Shown here in pieces: positions 16,984-26,348 of a DNA stretch of 64,000 bases. Each line of letters starts with the position of its first letter. The stretch's first letter is position 1. The position numbers and the translations under genes are program-made. The stretch is from Clostridium isatidis. Lineage in GTDB: Bacteria > Bacillota > Clostridia > Clostridiales > Clostridiaceae. The notes under the pieces were generated by a model, which saw only the letters and a program-made list of their open reading frames with translations, was not told the DNA's origin and searched no databases. The stretch spans positions 882,001 to 946,000 of the forward strand of contig NZ_CP016786.1 of assembly GCF_002285495.1 (NCBI RefSeq), given 5' to 3'.

Positions 16984-17898
16984 ATGTTAGAGAAAATAGG
17001 ATTAAATAATATAGAAGCCTTAAGAAAACTTCATTCTAAAAGTCTAAAAAGAGTAAGTTATGATAAAGATTTTTTTGAATTATATGATAAGCAAAACTTC
17101 GTAATGAAATATTTATATAGAAAGTTTATTAAAATAATTAAAATTAATGATAATCATGTAGGATACATATGGTATGAGCCTCCTGTAGATAGATATGTTA
17201 GAGTTTGGGCTTTATATATAGAACCTGAGTTTATTCCCTTATTAAATGAAAGTACTCTAGATTTTTTTAATCGTAATATTTTATTCTATGAGGTATTTAA
17301 TAAGAGTAAAAGAAATACTGAATTAATGAAATTAGGTTTTAATAAAAGCAGATATTCAATTTTAATGAGCCTGGATTTAAGATATTATAACAAGGATAAG
17401 GAAATTAACAATATATATTCAAAATTAAAGGATAACTTAGTTAAAAATAATCTTAATTATTATAGTTCTAGATTTAAAGTTAGAAAATTTATTGAGGGCA
17501 AGGACGAAGCTCTTCGTTGTGATATTCAAAATCAAATATTTGCAGATTTAAATAGAAAGCCACTAACTATTGAGGATATATATATGGATATGGGTCAGGA
17601 TTATTATCTAAAGGATTTTTGCTTTTTTGGGATGTTAGGGGATGAAGCTGTTGGATATGGTCAAATAATTGATAATAGAAACATGTATACTATTGTAAAT
17701 TTTGGTATTATAGAGAGATTAAGAGGTATTGGTCTTGGGAAATTACTATTGCATGAAATAATTTTAAAAGCAAAAAATTATGGTATCAAGGAATTATATA
17801 TTAGAGTAGATTATGAAAATTTAAAAGCTATTAATTTATATAAATGGATTGGGTTTAAATTTATAGATAATATAACCTTATGGCAGAGAGAACTATAA
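16984..17898 (+). CDS. GNAT N-acetyltransferase, probably tandem-domain
   Basis: 304 residues. The C-terminal half is a clear GNAT domain: FGIIERLRGIGLGKLLLHEII (acetyl-CoA loop R/Q-x-x-G-x-G/A) then YIRVDYENLKAINLYKWIGFK. The N-terminal half (VGYIWYEPPVDRYVRVWALYIEPEF) looks like a second, degenerate GNAT fold without the acetyl-CoA loop. The substrate is unknown. AGGGG precedes the ATG with a normal gap. A tandem repeat and the M32 peptidase gene follow immediately. Confidence 0.85.
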   Translation: MLEKIGLNNIEALRKLHSKSLKRVSYDKDFFELYDKQNFVMKYLYRKFIKIIKINDNHVGYIWYEPPVDRYVRVWALYIEPEFIPLLNESTLDFFNRNILFYEVFNKSKRNTELMKLGFNKSRYSILMSLDLRYYNKDKEINNIYSKLKDNLVKNNLNYYSSRFKVRKFIEGKDEALRCDIQNQIFADLNRKPLTIEDIYMDMGQDYYLKDFCFFGMLGDEAVGYGQIIDNRNMYTIVNFGIIERLRGIGLGKLLLHEIILKAKNYGIKELYIRVDYENLKAINLYKWIGFKFIDNITLWQREL

Positions 17899-17900
17899 CA

Positions 17901-17937
17901 GTTAGGAGTTTGGAGTTAGTAGTTTGGAGTTAGGAGG
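17901..17937 (+). repeat. 14-bp tandem repeat with GGAG core (copy 2), supplies the pepM32 ribosome binding site
   Basis: Unit AGTTTGGAGTTAGN occurs twice in tandem (17907-17934), preceded by a partial copy. Bases 17907-17928 are identical to 12811-12832. Its last GGAGG is the ribosome binding site for the ATG at 17946. Confidence 0.75.
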
Positions 17938-17945
17938 AAAAGCTG

Positions 17946-19448
17946 ATGTTGGATAAGAAAATAAATGAACTAAAGGATTATTTAAAAAAATATGAAAAAT
18001 TAAATCAAGCTATTGCATTAATTTATTGGGATATGAGAACTAATATGCCGGAAAAGGCAGGAGAAAATAGGGGGGAGCTTCTTCAATATCTTTCAGAAGA
18101 AAGCTTTAAAATGCTTACAAGTGATACAGTAAAGAATTTTATAGAAGATTTATCTCCATACAAAGATAAAATGAATAAGTTACAATGTAGAATGTTAGAA
18201 GAGCTTGAAAGAAAATATAATGAAACTAAAAAAATTCCTCAAGAAAAATATGTTGAATTTGTGGGGATATGCAGTAACGCAGAAATAGCTTGGGAAAAAG
18301 CAAAGGAAGCTAAGGATTTTGAAATATTTAAGCCTCATTTAGAAAAGGTTGTAAAGTATACTCAGGAATTTATTGAATATTGGGGATATAATAATGATAA
18401 ATATGATACATTATTAGATAAATATGAATTAGGCTTAACAACAGAAAAACTTGATAAAATATTTAATGAATTAAAAGTTGGTATTATAGAAATATTAAGT
18501 AAGATAAAAGAAAGTAGTAAAAATATAAATAGAGATTTTTTATATGGTCATTTTAATGCGGAAAAGCAAAAGGAACTTTCCTTAAGGGTTCTAGAAAAAA
18601 TAGGATTTGATATGAAGGCAGGAAGATTAGATGTTAGTGTTCATCCATTTACAACAAACTTTGGCAATAAGGATGTAAGATTAACAACTAACTATCATGA
18701 AGATGAGTTTACTTCAGCTTTATTTAGTACAATTCATGAAGGCGGACATGGAATTTATGAACAAAATATAAGTGATGATTTAGAAGGCACAGGGCTTCAA
18801 ATTGGTGCATCTATGGCTATTCATGAATCGCAATCAAGATTTTATGAAAATATTTTAGGAAGAAGCAAAGAATTTTGCTCTTATTTACTTCCTCTAGCTA
18901 AAGAGTATTTTGACGATTTCAAGAATGTTTCTTTAGATGAGTTCTATGAAGCAATGAATTATGTGGAAGCTTCATTAATAAGAACTGAAGCAGATGAATT
19001 AACATATGGTCTTCACATTATCATAAGATATGAAATTGAAAAAGATTTAATAAATGGAAGAATTAAAGTAGAGGATTTAAAAAAAATGTGGAATAAAAAG
19101 TATAGAGAATATCTAGGTGTTGAACCTAAAAATGATGCTGAAGGCATTTTACAAGACATGCATTGGTCAGATGGATCTTTTGGATATTTTCCAAGCTATG
19201 CTTTAGGAAATTTATATGGTGCCCAATTCTTAAATACCTTAATTAATGAAAAGCCTGATATATTTGAGGATTTAAAAGAAGGTAAATTTACAGAAATTAA
19301 TGAATGGTTGAAGGAAAAAGTTCATAGACATGGTGCTCTTTATACTCCAAATGAACTTATAAAAAATATAACTGGAGAAGAGTTAAATCCAAAGTATTTT
19401 ATTGAGTATTTAAAAAATAAATATTATAGAATTTATAATGTTAAATAA
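17946..19448 (+). CDS. M32 family metallocarboxypeptidase
   Basis: 500 residues, the usual size for thermostable carboxypeptidase 1 (Taq/Pfu type). The zinc site HEGGHGIYEQN, the family block HESQSRFYENILGRS and the third ligand region IRTEADELTYGLHIIIRYE are all present, as is MHWSDGSFGYFPSYALGN near the C-terminus. It removes C-terminal amino acids from peptides in the cytosol; there is no signal peptide. The ribosome binding site AGGAGG comes from the tandem repeat just upstream. Confidence 0.94.
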   Translation: MLDKKINELKDYLKKYEKLNQAIALIYWDMRTNMPEKAGENRGELLQYLSEESFKMLTSDTVKNFIEDLSPYKDKMNKLQCRMLEELERKYNETKKIPQEKYVEFVGICSNAEIAWEKAKEAKDFEIFKPHLEKVVKYTQEFIEYWGYNNDKYDTLLDKYELGLTTEKLDKIFNELKVGIIEILSKIKESSKNINRDFLYGHFNAEKQKELSLRVLEKIGFDMKAGRLDVSVHPFTTNFGNKDVRLTTNYHEDEFTSALFSTIHEGGHGIYEQNISDDLEGTGLQIGASMAIHESQSRFYENILGRSKEFCSYLLPLAKEYFDDFKNVSLDEFYEAMNYVEASLIRTEADELTYGLHIIIRYEIEKDLINGRIKVEDLKKMWNKKYREYLGVEPKNDAEGILQDMHWSDGSFGYFPSYALGNLYGAQFLNTLINEKPDIFEDLKEGKFTEINEWLKEKVHRHGALYTPNELIKNITGEELNPKYFIEYLKNKYYRIYNVK

Positions 19449-19473
19449 AGATATTGTTAAGGAATTATAGTTT

Positions 19474-19512
19474 AGGTTTTTTAGAGAGTAATTCTTTAAA
19501 AGACCTTTTTTA
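19474..19512 (+). terminator. intrinsic terminator after the M32 peptidase gene
   Basis: A 12-bp stem (19474-19485 / 19495-19506, two G-U pairs) followed by T5. Confidence 0.75.
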
Positions 19513-19572
19513 ACTGATAATATTTTATAATATATTATAGTATTATTAATAAATAATAATTAAGGTGATAAG

Positions 19573-19914
19573 ATGGGTAAATATAAAGAGTTAGATATTA
19601 TATACAGCAATTTAGGGCATAAAGATAAAGAAATTATAGATAGTTATAATAATGAAATTATTAAGGAAGCCAATAAAAAAGTTCCTTTAAGTATTTATAT
19701 TTTAAAATCAAAAAAAGTAATATGCCTAATAGAATCCTATGGTACTGCTCATCTTTGGACATGGTCAGAATTTAAGGAGGAAATAAAAGGAAGACTTTTA
19801 GCCTACAAAACTGAAAAGAATGTTATAACAAATCAGCTTTTTGAAATAGATGAAGAACCTAGTGAAGAAATATTAAACAAATATAAGTTAAAGAAGAAAT
19901 TTGTTTTATATTAA
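19573..19914 (+). CDS. hypothetical protein, 113 aa
   Basis: A small soluble protein with AAGGTG before the ATG. The centre (SIYILKSKKVICLIESYGTAHLWTWSEFKEEIKGRLLAY) looks like a compact alpha/beta domain; the C-terminus is lysine-rich. I see no catalytic or metal-binding motif and do not recognise the family. It stands alone between two terminators. Confidence 0.6.
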   Translation: MGKYKELDIIYSNLGHKDKEIIDSYNNEIIKEANKKVPLSIYILKSKKVICLIESYGTAHLWTWSEFKEEIKGRLLAYKTEKNVITNQLFEIDEEPSEEILNKYKLKKKFVLY

Positions 19915-19956
19915 ATATAAGCTTTTGGTAAGAAAAATAATTTAAAATACATAATA

Positions 19957-19990
19957 AAGGAACTTTTGTAAAGCAAAAGTTCCTTATATT
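19957..19990. terminator. bidirectional terminator between converging genes
   Basis: A perfect 12-bp stem (19957-19968 / 19974-19985) with a 5-base loop, between the 19573 gene and the minus-strand sulfatase. Confidence 0.85.
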
Positions 19991-19994
19991 TGAA

Positions 19995-21809
19995 TTAGTA
20001 ATTAAAGTAGTTTCCCTTAATTATGTAATCTGCAATTTTAAAGATATTTTTTAAGTTTTCTTTTTCTTCCTTACTTGATGGTGTTCCAATAATTTCTCCG
20101 CTATTTAATATTGTATAATCTCTATTTGTGTTAACTAGAACTCGTCCCATTGAAGAACTTTCAAATTCTTTTCTTTCTACTCCAAGCAAATAAGATATGG
20201 TAGGAAGAAAATCAACTTGTCCACCAGCTTTAGATATTGTTTCTCCTTTAATTTCAGGATTATAGATAATTAAAGGTATTTTCATATCTTTTTCTTTCCA
20301 CCAGTTTCCTTCTAAAGGAGCATCCTGCATTTCTTCTTCATAGAATTTATGTACCCCTGTATGATCTCCATATATCATTACTATAGTATTTTCTAAAAGA
20401 TTATCTTTTTCTAATTCTTCTAAAAATAATTTTATAGCCTCATCTGTATATCTTATACTTTGAAAATAAGCTCCAAGGATATTTTCATCTAATTCCTTTG
20501 GTAAGTTTAGATATTTTTTATTTTCAGGAATTTCAAATGGCCCATGGCTAGTTAATGTAGTTACAAAAGTATAAAAGGGAGCAGATTCGCTTTTTATTTT
20601 GTGAGCTACTTGCTTTAAATAGGATTCATCTGACAAGCCAAGCCCTATTACTTCATCCATATTATAACTGTTAATATCTAAAATTTTATCAGCACCAAAA
20701 GATTTATGATTTTCTGCCCAATTCCAATTACCACCTATTTCTGCATGAGTTGAAATAGTTTTATATCCTTTGGTTTCCAGAAGTCTTTGAAGGCTGTTAT
20801 ATTTTGTCCAAGGATAACCTTGGAAAGCAGTACCTTCTCTTATAGGAAAAATTGATGTATTAACTAAGAAGTCAGCATCAGAACTTGTTCCTGAATTATT
20901 TTGTTCATAAATATTATTAAAATATAAACTGTTATTAAGAAGTTTATTAAGGTTTGGAGTTATTTCTTGTCCATAAACCTTTTGCCCAATTACAAAGTTT
21001 TCTAAAGATTCAACTTGAAGAGCTATTAAATTCTTACCTTCTAACATTGAAAAATAAGCATTATCTTCTAGATCTTCCTTATTATTTTCAAACCAGTCTT
21101 TTATTTCTGCAGCTTCTTTATCTTTTAGCTTATAATTTTTAGATAATGTATAAACAATATCATATCCATGATAGCCAAGAGGACTCATATCGCTATAGGT
21201 TTGATAAGGTGCCCAGGATAGGCTAAATAGTCTCAAGCCATTTATACTGTTAGTAACATCTATTAATAAATGGCTAAAATAAAGGGATAGAGTACTAATA
21301 ATAAATAAAGAAGCAGCTTTTATGCATCTCATTTTTAACTGTGATAAATCTTCTTTAAATTTAAATATTCTGGTGAATTTATTTAATAGAGCAAAAACAA
21401 TAAAATCTATAAAAAATAATATATCAACTAATTTAAAATTAAATAAGCTCTTATTTGAAGGATTAAATATTTCTGGATAAATAAAGTGTCTTAAAGAAAT
21501 AAAAGAACCATTTGATCTGTAATACCAAATATCAAAAACAAATAATAAGCTTATAAAAATATTAATTCCTAAGCTAACTTTTAGGGCTGTTTTGGATTTA
21601 AAAATATATGTAATACTTAGAATTAACAAAATTATTAATAAATGAGCCCCTAAGGCAGGAACAGAAAAATACATTTTTGATAAACTTATAGATTTTGATC
21701 CAGGTGTTCTAAGCATCGATAGTAAAAGCATTGATTTAATTTGCAAAATTAGAAAGGTCGTGACTAAAAGCCAATTATCTAATAATAGTTTTTTTATAAT
21801 TTTTTTCAT
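19995..21809 (-). CDS. ltaS: lipoteichoic acid synthase family membrane sulfatase
   Basis: 604 residues. About five N-terminal membrane spans (to ~residue 180) anchor an extracellular alkaline-phosphatase-fold domain. The metal site is recognisable: ALQVESLENFV (acidic), the nucleophile Thr in NNSGTSSDADFLVNTSIFP, and YGDHTGVHKF near the C-terminus. It transfers or hydrolyses glycerol-phosphate-type head groups, most likely polymerising lipoteichoic acid or a related polymer. GGAGG before the minus-strand ATG supports the start. The polymer type cannot be told from sequence alone. Confidence 0.88.
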   Translation of the reverse strand: MKKIIKKLLLDNWLLVTTFLILQIKSMLLLSMLRTPGSKSISLSKMYFSVPALGAHLLIILLILSITYIFKSKTALKVSLGINIFISLLFVFDIWYYRSNGSFISLRHFIYPEIFNPSNKSLFNFKLVDILFFIDFIVFALLNKFTRIFKFKEDLSQLKMRCIKAASLFIISTLSLYFSHLLIDVTNSINGLRLFSLSWAPYQTYSDMSPLGYHGYDIVYTLSKNYKLKDKEAAEIKDWFENNKEDLEDNAYFSMLEGKNLIALQVESLENFVIGQKVYGQEITPNLNKLLNNSLYFNNIYEQNNSGTSSDADFLVNTSIFPIREGTAFQGYPWTKYNSLQRLLETKGYKTISTHAEIGGNWNWAENHKSFGADKILDINSYNMDEVIGLGLSDESYLKQVAHKIKSESAPFYTFVTTLTSHGPFEIPENKKYLNLPKELDENILGAYFQSIRYTDEAIKLFLEELEKDNLLENTIVMIYGDHTGVHKFYEEEMQDAPLEGNWWKEKDMKIPLIIYNPEIKGETISKAGGQVDFLPTISYLLGVERKEFESSSMGRVLVNTNRDYTILNSGEIIGTPSSKEEKENLKNIFKIADYIIKGNYFNY

Positions 21810-21956
21810 TTTATCCTCCAGTTTTCATATTATAAAAAGTTATGTAACTCTTATATTATATAACAAAAAGAGGATAAGTAAAATTAAAACAATTTATTAA
21901 TTGAGATATATTATCATTGACAAATAATGAAAGAAATATAAATAAATATATAAATT

Positions 21957-21985
21957 GGGCTGCCTCTAGCAGTCCTTTTATTTTT
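21957..21985 (+). terminator. terminator-like hairpin upstream of ybaK
   Basis: Stem GGGCTGC (21957-21963) with GCAGTCC (21969-21975, one G-U) and TTTTATTTTTG tail. It lies in the divergent region before ybaK, after a TTGACA box at 21917, so it might end a very short transcript or act as insulation. Confidence 0.6.
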
Positions 21986-22003
21986 GTAGATCTTTATTTT
22001 TAT

Positions 22004-22034
22004 TTGATACTCTGAATTCAAAAAGTGATATAAT
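22004..22034 (+). promoter_or_regulatory. sigma-A-like promoter of ybaK
   Basis: An extended -10 TGATATAAT (22026-22034) with TTGATA at 22004-22009 (19-base spacer), 22 bases before the ATG of the next gene. The long spacer is offset by the TGn motif. Confidence 0.5.
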
Positions 22035-22056
22035 TAAATTACTTGGAGGGATAATA

Positions 22057-22530
22057 ATGGATGAAAAAACAAATGTAATGAGAATATTAGATCAAAAGAA
22101 AATCAAATATAATAGCTATTCTTATGTTGATACAGATGCCATAAGTGGACTTGACGTTGCAAAAGCCCTTAATCAGGATCCAAGGAGGGTTTTTAAGACT
22201 CTTGTTACCGTAGGAAAGTCTAAGAAAAATTATGTTTTTGTAATACCTGTTGAAAAGGAATTAGATTTAAAAAAGGCAGCAAAAAGTGTTGGGGAGAAAT
22301 CTATAGAAATGATAAAAGCAAAGGAATTATTGCCTTTAACAGGTTATATTCATGGAGGCTGTTCACCAATAGGAATGAAGAAATTTTTTACTACTATAAT
22401 CGACATATCAGCTCAGGATTTTGATACCTTCATTTTTAGTGCTGGTAAAATAGGTTATCAAGTAGAGCTGAGCTTAGAAGATTTAAGCAAGGTTATAAGA
22501 TTTCAATTAGCTGATTTGGCAGCTGTTTAA
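22057..22530 (+). CDS. ybaK: Cys-tRNA(Pro) deacylase
   Basis: 157 residues of the YbaK/EbsC editing domain, which hydrolyses cysteine mischarged onto tRNA-Pro. The N-terminus KTNVMRILDQKKIKYNSYSY, DPRRVFKTLVTVG (with the conserved catalytic-pocket lysine), and the glycine block YIHGGCSPIGMKKFFTTIID are typical. GGAGGG precedes the ATG. It is followed 27 bases later by the barrel protein gene, probably in one transcript. Confidence 0.93.
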   Translation: MDEKTNVMRILDQKKIKYNSYSYVDTDAISGLDVAKALNQDPRRVFKTLVTVGKSKKNYVFVIPVEKELDLKKAAKSVGEKSIEMIKAKELLPLTGYIHGGCSPIGMKKFFTTIIDISAQDFDTFIFSAGKIGYQVELSLEDLSKVIRFQLADLAAV

Positions 22531-22557
22531 GTAATTTGAGATTATGGGAGGAAATTT

Positions 22558-23499
22558 ATGAAAAGAATATTTGAATTAACTACTAGTGACATTGAAGGCT
22601 TAAGTAAGCAAAACTTAAAAGAAATTATAAAAAATTCTGAAGGAAGAACAGTAGTTTCAGAGAATATTGTAAGCTGTTCACCATTTATAAGGGAAGTATC
22701 TAACTTAGAGCTTTCAGCTGCTTTTGGTGCTGATATGATAACTTTAAATACTTTTAATTTTGAAAAGCCTTTTATTAGTGGAATTGATGGGGTTATAGAC
22801 TTATTATCAGGTTTTGATGAAGAAAAAATAGAAAAAATAATAAAGGATAATTTAAATAATAAAGATTATATTAGAAATATAAGAAAACTAATTGGAAGAA
22901 TCATAGGGGTAAATTTAGAGCCAGTTCCAGAGGGTAGTAGTTATAATAGTGGATATTGTTTAAATGATAATAATCTTTTAAAGGTAAAGGAATATGGTTT
23001 TGATTATATTGTGATTACCGGTAACCCTAATACAGGTGTTACTGAATATACAATAGAAGAAGGAATAAAGCTGGCTAAAAGTATTTTAGGTAATGGAACT
23101 TTAATAATTGCTGGTAAAATGCATGGAGCTGGCAGTGGAAACATATATGATGAAGAAACTATAAAGAGATTTATTGATGCTGGTGCAGATGTTATTTTAA
23201 TTCCAGCAGCTGGCACAGTACCCGGATTTGACTTAGAATTGGCAAAAAAGATGATAAAATTAATTCATGAAAACAATGCCTTGGCAATGACAACCATAGG
23301 AACATCTCAAGAAGGGGCAAGCAAGAGTGTTATTGAAACTATTGCCTTAAATTCAAAGATGGCAGGAGCAGATCTTCAACATATTGGAGACTGCGGAACC
23401 TTTGGTATGGCCTTGCCAGAGAATATTATGACCTTATCAGCAGCAATAAGGGGAATAAGACATACATATAGAAGGATGGCTCAATCAATACTAAGATAA
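22558..23499 (+). CDS. predicted TIM-barrel protein (older names: PEP phosphonomutase-like / 'HAD-like')
   Basis: 313 residues, cytosolic. Beta-alpha repeats with glycine-rich turns (ELSAAFGADMITLNTFNF, GVNLEPVPEGSSYNSG, DYIVITGNPNTGVT, AGKMHGAGSGNIYDEETI, FIDAGADVILIPAAGTVPGF, HIGDCGTFG) suggest a TIM barrel. Similar proteins have been labelled haloacid-dehalogenase-like, but no HAD motif (DxDxT) is present, so that label is wrong for this sequence. The enzymatic role is unknown. GGGAGG supports the start; it is in line with ybaK. Confidence 0.7.
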   Translation: MKRIFELTTSDIEGLSKQNLKEIIKNSEGRTVVSENIVSCSPFIREVSNLELSAAFGADMITLNTFNFEKPFISGIDGVIDLLSGFDEEKIEKIIKDNLNNKDYIRNIRKLIGRIIGVNLEPVPEGSSYNSGYCLNDNNLLKVKEYGFDYIVITGNPNTGVTEYTIEEGIKLAKSILGNGTLIIAGKMHGAGSGNIYDEETIKRFIDAGADVILIPAAGTVPGFDLELAKKMIKLIHENNALAMTTIGTSQEGASKSVIETIALNSKMAGADLQHIGDCGTFGMALPENIMTLSAAIRGIRHTYRRMAQSILR

Positions 23500-23658
23500 T
23501 GAATTAAGTAGGTTAATAATAAGCATAATAATATTGAAAAATAATATTATTTATAATATACAAATAAAATAAACAATATATTATTTAGAAAACAGCCAAA
23601 GAAGCATAATAATCTATTTCTATCTGGAATGAATATAGAATTTAGCACAGGATGAAAT

Positions 23659-23686
23659 TTGAAAAAAAAATTATTTGGTGTATTAT
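23659..23686 (+). promoter_or_regulatory. sigma-A-like promoter of ackA
   Basis: TTGAAA (23659-23664), 16-base spacer, TATTAT (23681-23686), about 37 bases before the ackA start. Confidence 0.5.
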
Positions 23687-23723
23687 ATAATTAAAAGATA
23701 AAAAATAGACAGGGAGAGTTACA

Positions 23724-24920
23724 ATGAAAGTATTAGTTATTAACTGTGGTAGTTCATCACTAAAATATCAACTTATAGACATGGAGACAGAAAAATCTTT
23801 AGTAAGTGGTTTGGTTGAAAGAATTGGTATAGATGGATCAATTCTTACTCAAAAGGTAGAGGGCAAGGATAAATACATAATTAAACAAGACATGAAAGAT
23901 CATAAGGAAGCAATAAAATTGGTCTTAGAAGCTTTATTAAACAAGGAGCATGCTGTTATAGAATCTATGGATGAAATAACAGCTGTAGGTCATAGAGTTG
24001 TTCACGGAGGAGAAAAATATTCTGATTCTGTATTAATTGATGATGAAGTAATAGAATTAATTAAGGATTGTATTCCACTAGCACCTTTACATAATCCACC
24101 TAACATAATAGGAATAGAAGCTTGTAAAGAACTTATGCCAAACACTCCAATGGCTGCTGTTTTTGATACTGCTTTCCACCAAACTATGCCTAAGGTAGCA
24201 TATATTTGTCCGCTTCCATATGAACTTTATGAAAAGTATGGAATAAGAAGGTATGGTTTCCACGGAACATCTCATAAATATGTTTCACAAAAAGTTGCTG
24301 AAGTAATGAATAGAGATATTAAGGATTTAAAAATAATTACCTGTCATTTAGGTAATGGATGTTCTTTAGCAGCTGTTAAGGGCGGTAAGTCAATTGATAC
24401 TTCTATGGGCTTTACACCTTTAGCAGGTGTAATGATGGGAACAAGATCTGGAAATATTGACCCATCAGTTATAGCTTTCTTAGTTGAACAACAAGGATAT
24501 AAATTAGAAGAAGTTAATGAAATGTTAAACAAAAAGTCTGGACTTCTTGGGATTTCTGGAGTATCTTCAGATTTTAGAGATGTTCAAATGGCTGCTGAAC
24601 AAGGAAATGAAAGAGCTAAATTAGCTTTAGATATTTTTAACTATAAGATTCGTGCTCAAATTGCATCCTATGCTGGAATAATGGGTGGAGTTGATGTTAT
24701 AGTATTTACAGCTGGTATTGGTGAAAACTCATCCTTTGCTAGAAAAGAAGTTCTAAAGGGTTTAGAATTCTTAGGCTTCAATATAGATGAAGAAAAGAAT
24801 GAAGTCAGAGGAGAAGTTCAGGAAATTTCAACTAAAGATTCTAAGGTTAAGGTATATGAAATACCAACAAATGAGGAGTTAGTTATAGCAAGAGACACAG
24901 TTAAGTTACTAAATAAATAG
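23724..24920 (+). CDS. ackA: acetate kinase
   Basis: A 398-residue ASKHA-fold kinase that makes ATP from acetyl phosphate. Motifs: KVLVINCGSSSLKYQL (N-terminal phosphate loop), VGHRVVHGG, DTAFHQTMP (catalytic Asp), RRYGFHGTSHKYV, LGNGCSLAA, GIGENS. Length and start are standard. The usual partner pta (phosphotransacetylase) is not in this neighbourhood; the gene has its own promoter and terminator. It is a core energy gene in a fermentative clostridium. Confidence 0.98.
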   Translation: MKVLVINCGSSSLKYQLIDMETEKSLVSGLVERIGIDGSILTQKVEGKDKYIIKQDMKDHKEAIKLVLEALLNKEHAVIESMDEITAVGHRVVHGGEKYSDSVLIDDEVIELIKDCIPLAPLHNPPNIIGIEACKELMPNTPMAAVFDTAFHQTMPKVAYICPLPYELYEKYGIRRYGFHGTSHKYVSQKVAEVMNRDIKDLKIITCHLGNGCSLAAVKGGKSIDTSMGFTPLAGVMMGTRSGNIDPSVIAFLVEQQGYKLEEVNEMLNKKSGLLGISGVSSDFRDVQMAAEQGNERAKLALDIFNYKIRAQIASYAGIMGGVDVIVFTAGIGENSSFARKEVLKGLEFLGFNIDEEKNEVRGEVQEISTKDSKVKVYEIPTNEELVIARDTVKLLNK

Positions 24921-24934
24921 AATTAAAATAAAAC

Positions 24935-24975
24935 TAGACTGCTGATATTTTATTGGCAGTCTAAATTTATAATTT
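24935..24975 (+). terminator. intrinsic terminator after ackA
   Basis: Stem TAGACTGC (24935-24942) with GCAGTCTA (24956-24963), then an A/T-rich tail with TTTATAATTTT. Confidence 0.7.
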
Positions 24976-25101
24976 TAATGTTGTAAGATTATATAGAAAG
25001 GAAAAATATATATTAAATTAAAGATAATTACTCTTGAAAATAATAATTATTATTAGTAGAATATTATTATTAAAGATATTATTTTAATAAGGAGAGTAAT
25101 T

Positions 25102-25305
25102 ATGATTTTAGTTTGTCCTTCCTGTTCAGGAATAGATATTGAAATATTAGAAGAAAAGTTTGGTAAGGAAAATATTGATACTTGTTGCTTAGGAGAGTGT
25201 GGTGGAATAGAAGGATCAGTAATTGGTTACATTAATCAGAAATTCATTGAAGAAGATAGTGAAGAAAATTTTATAAAGAAAATAGAAGAAAATTTAGAAC
25301 AATAA
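25102..25305 (+). CDS. small Cys-rich thioredoxin-like protein, DUF1450/YuzB-like
   Basis: 67 residues with CPSC at 5-8 and CCLGECGG at about 31-38, then a beta hairpin and helical C-terminus (FIKKIEENLE). The late CLG-x-CG motif and the tail resemble DUF1450 (YuzB-like) thioredoxin-fold or [2Fe-2S] ferredoxin-like proteins. AAGGAG precedes the ATG. A redox or metal role is plausible but not demonstrated. Confidence 0.65.
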   Translation: MILVCPSCSGIDIEILEEKFGKENIDTCCLGECGGIEGSVIGYINQKFIEEDSEENFIKKIEENLEQ

Positions 25306-25414
25306 AATAAGGAAAATAATAAAGTAAAATTAATAGGGTAAGTAAAATTCATATTCTATTAATTTTATTTTATTGTAATTAAAAATCTTAAGTCAAATTA
25401 TAAGGAGATAAACA

Positions 25415-26281
25415 ATGGAGAAGTTAGATAATCGTTATAAAGGAATAATTTTTATAATAATGTCTGCCTTTGGCTTTGCAGTAATGTCTGCTTTTGTAAA
25501 ATTAGCTGGAGATCTTCCTTCTTTTCAAAAGACTTTTTTTAGAAATCTTGTTTCTTGCATAGTAGCATTAACGTTTATAATTAAAAATAAGCAAAGCTAT
25601 TTTGGTAAAAAAAGCAGTCAAAAGATCTTGTTATTAAGATCAGCTTTAGGAACAATAGGCATAGTTTTTAACTATTATTCAATTGATAGATTAGTGCTAT
25701 CTGATGCTAATATGCTAAATAAATTAAGTCCTTTCTTTGTAATAATTTTTTCGGCTTTATTTTTAAAGGAAAAGATAAATATAAGGCAAATATCAGCCGT
25801 TTTAATAGCCTTTATAGGAACTTTATTCATTATTAAGCCTACTTTTAATATTGAAATAATGCCATTTATAATTGGAATTTTAGGAGCTGTTTTTGCGGCA
25901 GGGGCCTATACCTGTTTAAGAGTTTTAGGAAGTAAAGAAAATACTTATACTGTAGTTTTCTATTTTTCCTTATTTTCTTTAATAGTAATTTTTCCTTTTA
26001 TGGCTTCAGTTTATAAAGCAATGACTTTAATACAGTTAATATATTTATTACTGGCTGGTTTATTTGCTAGTATTGGTCAATTTGGAGTTACCTTAGCCTA
26101 TAAGTATGCACCAGCAAAAGAAATTTCAATATTTGATTATAGTAATATAATTTTTTCAGCAATAATAAGTTTTGCTGTATTTAATACATTGCCTGATATA
26201 TATAGCTTTATAGGTTATATAATTATTTTCTCAGCTTCTTATTATATTTTTAGCTATAATAAAAGTCTAAAAAATTTATAA
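25415..26281 (+). CDS. EamA/DMT family transporter
   Basis: 288 residues with about ten hydrophobic spans arranged as two five-helix repeats, the EamA drug/metabolite transporter pattern (GIIFIIMSAFGFAVMSAFVKLAGDLPSFQKTFFRNLVS in repeat 1; KYAPAKEISIFDYSNIIFSAIISFAVF in repeat 2). It is an inner-membrane exporter or importer of a small metabolite, substrate unknown. AAGGAG supports the start. It ends just before the purine leader promoter. Confidence 0.87.
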   Translation: MEKLDNRYKGIIFIIMSAFGFAVMSAFVKLAGDLPSFQKTFFRNLVSCIVALTFIIKNKQSYFGKKSSQKILLLRSALGTIGIVFNYYSIDRLVLSDANMLNKLSPFFVIIFSALFLKEKINIRQISAVLIAFIGTLFIIKPTFNIEIMPFIIGILGAVFAAGAYTCLRVLGSKENTYTVVFYFSLFSLIVIFPFMASVYKAMTLIQLIYLLLAGLFASIGQFGVTLAYKYAPAKEISIFDYSNIIFSAIISFAVFNTLPDIYSFIGYIIIFSASYYIFSYNKSLKNL

Positions 26282-26299
26282 AATTTCACTTGTAATATA

Positions 26300-26327
26300 T
26301 TGACATATATGTAAAACATGATAATAT
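26300..26327 (+). promoter_or_regulatory. sigma-A promoter of the purine operon leader
   Basis: A perfect -35 TTGACA (26300-26305), 16-base spacer and TAATAT (26322-26327), placing the start of transcription just before the guanine aptamer. Confidence 0.7.
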
Positions 26328-26348
26328 TGAATTATAAAAGAATATAAA

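Noticed and set aside
22558..23499. HAD-like hydrolase label for the 313-aa protein
   Set aside because: No DxDxT or other HAD motif; the beta-alpha repeat pattern fits a TIM barrel.
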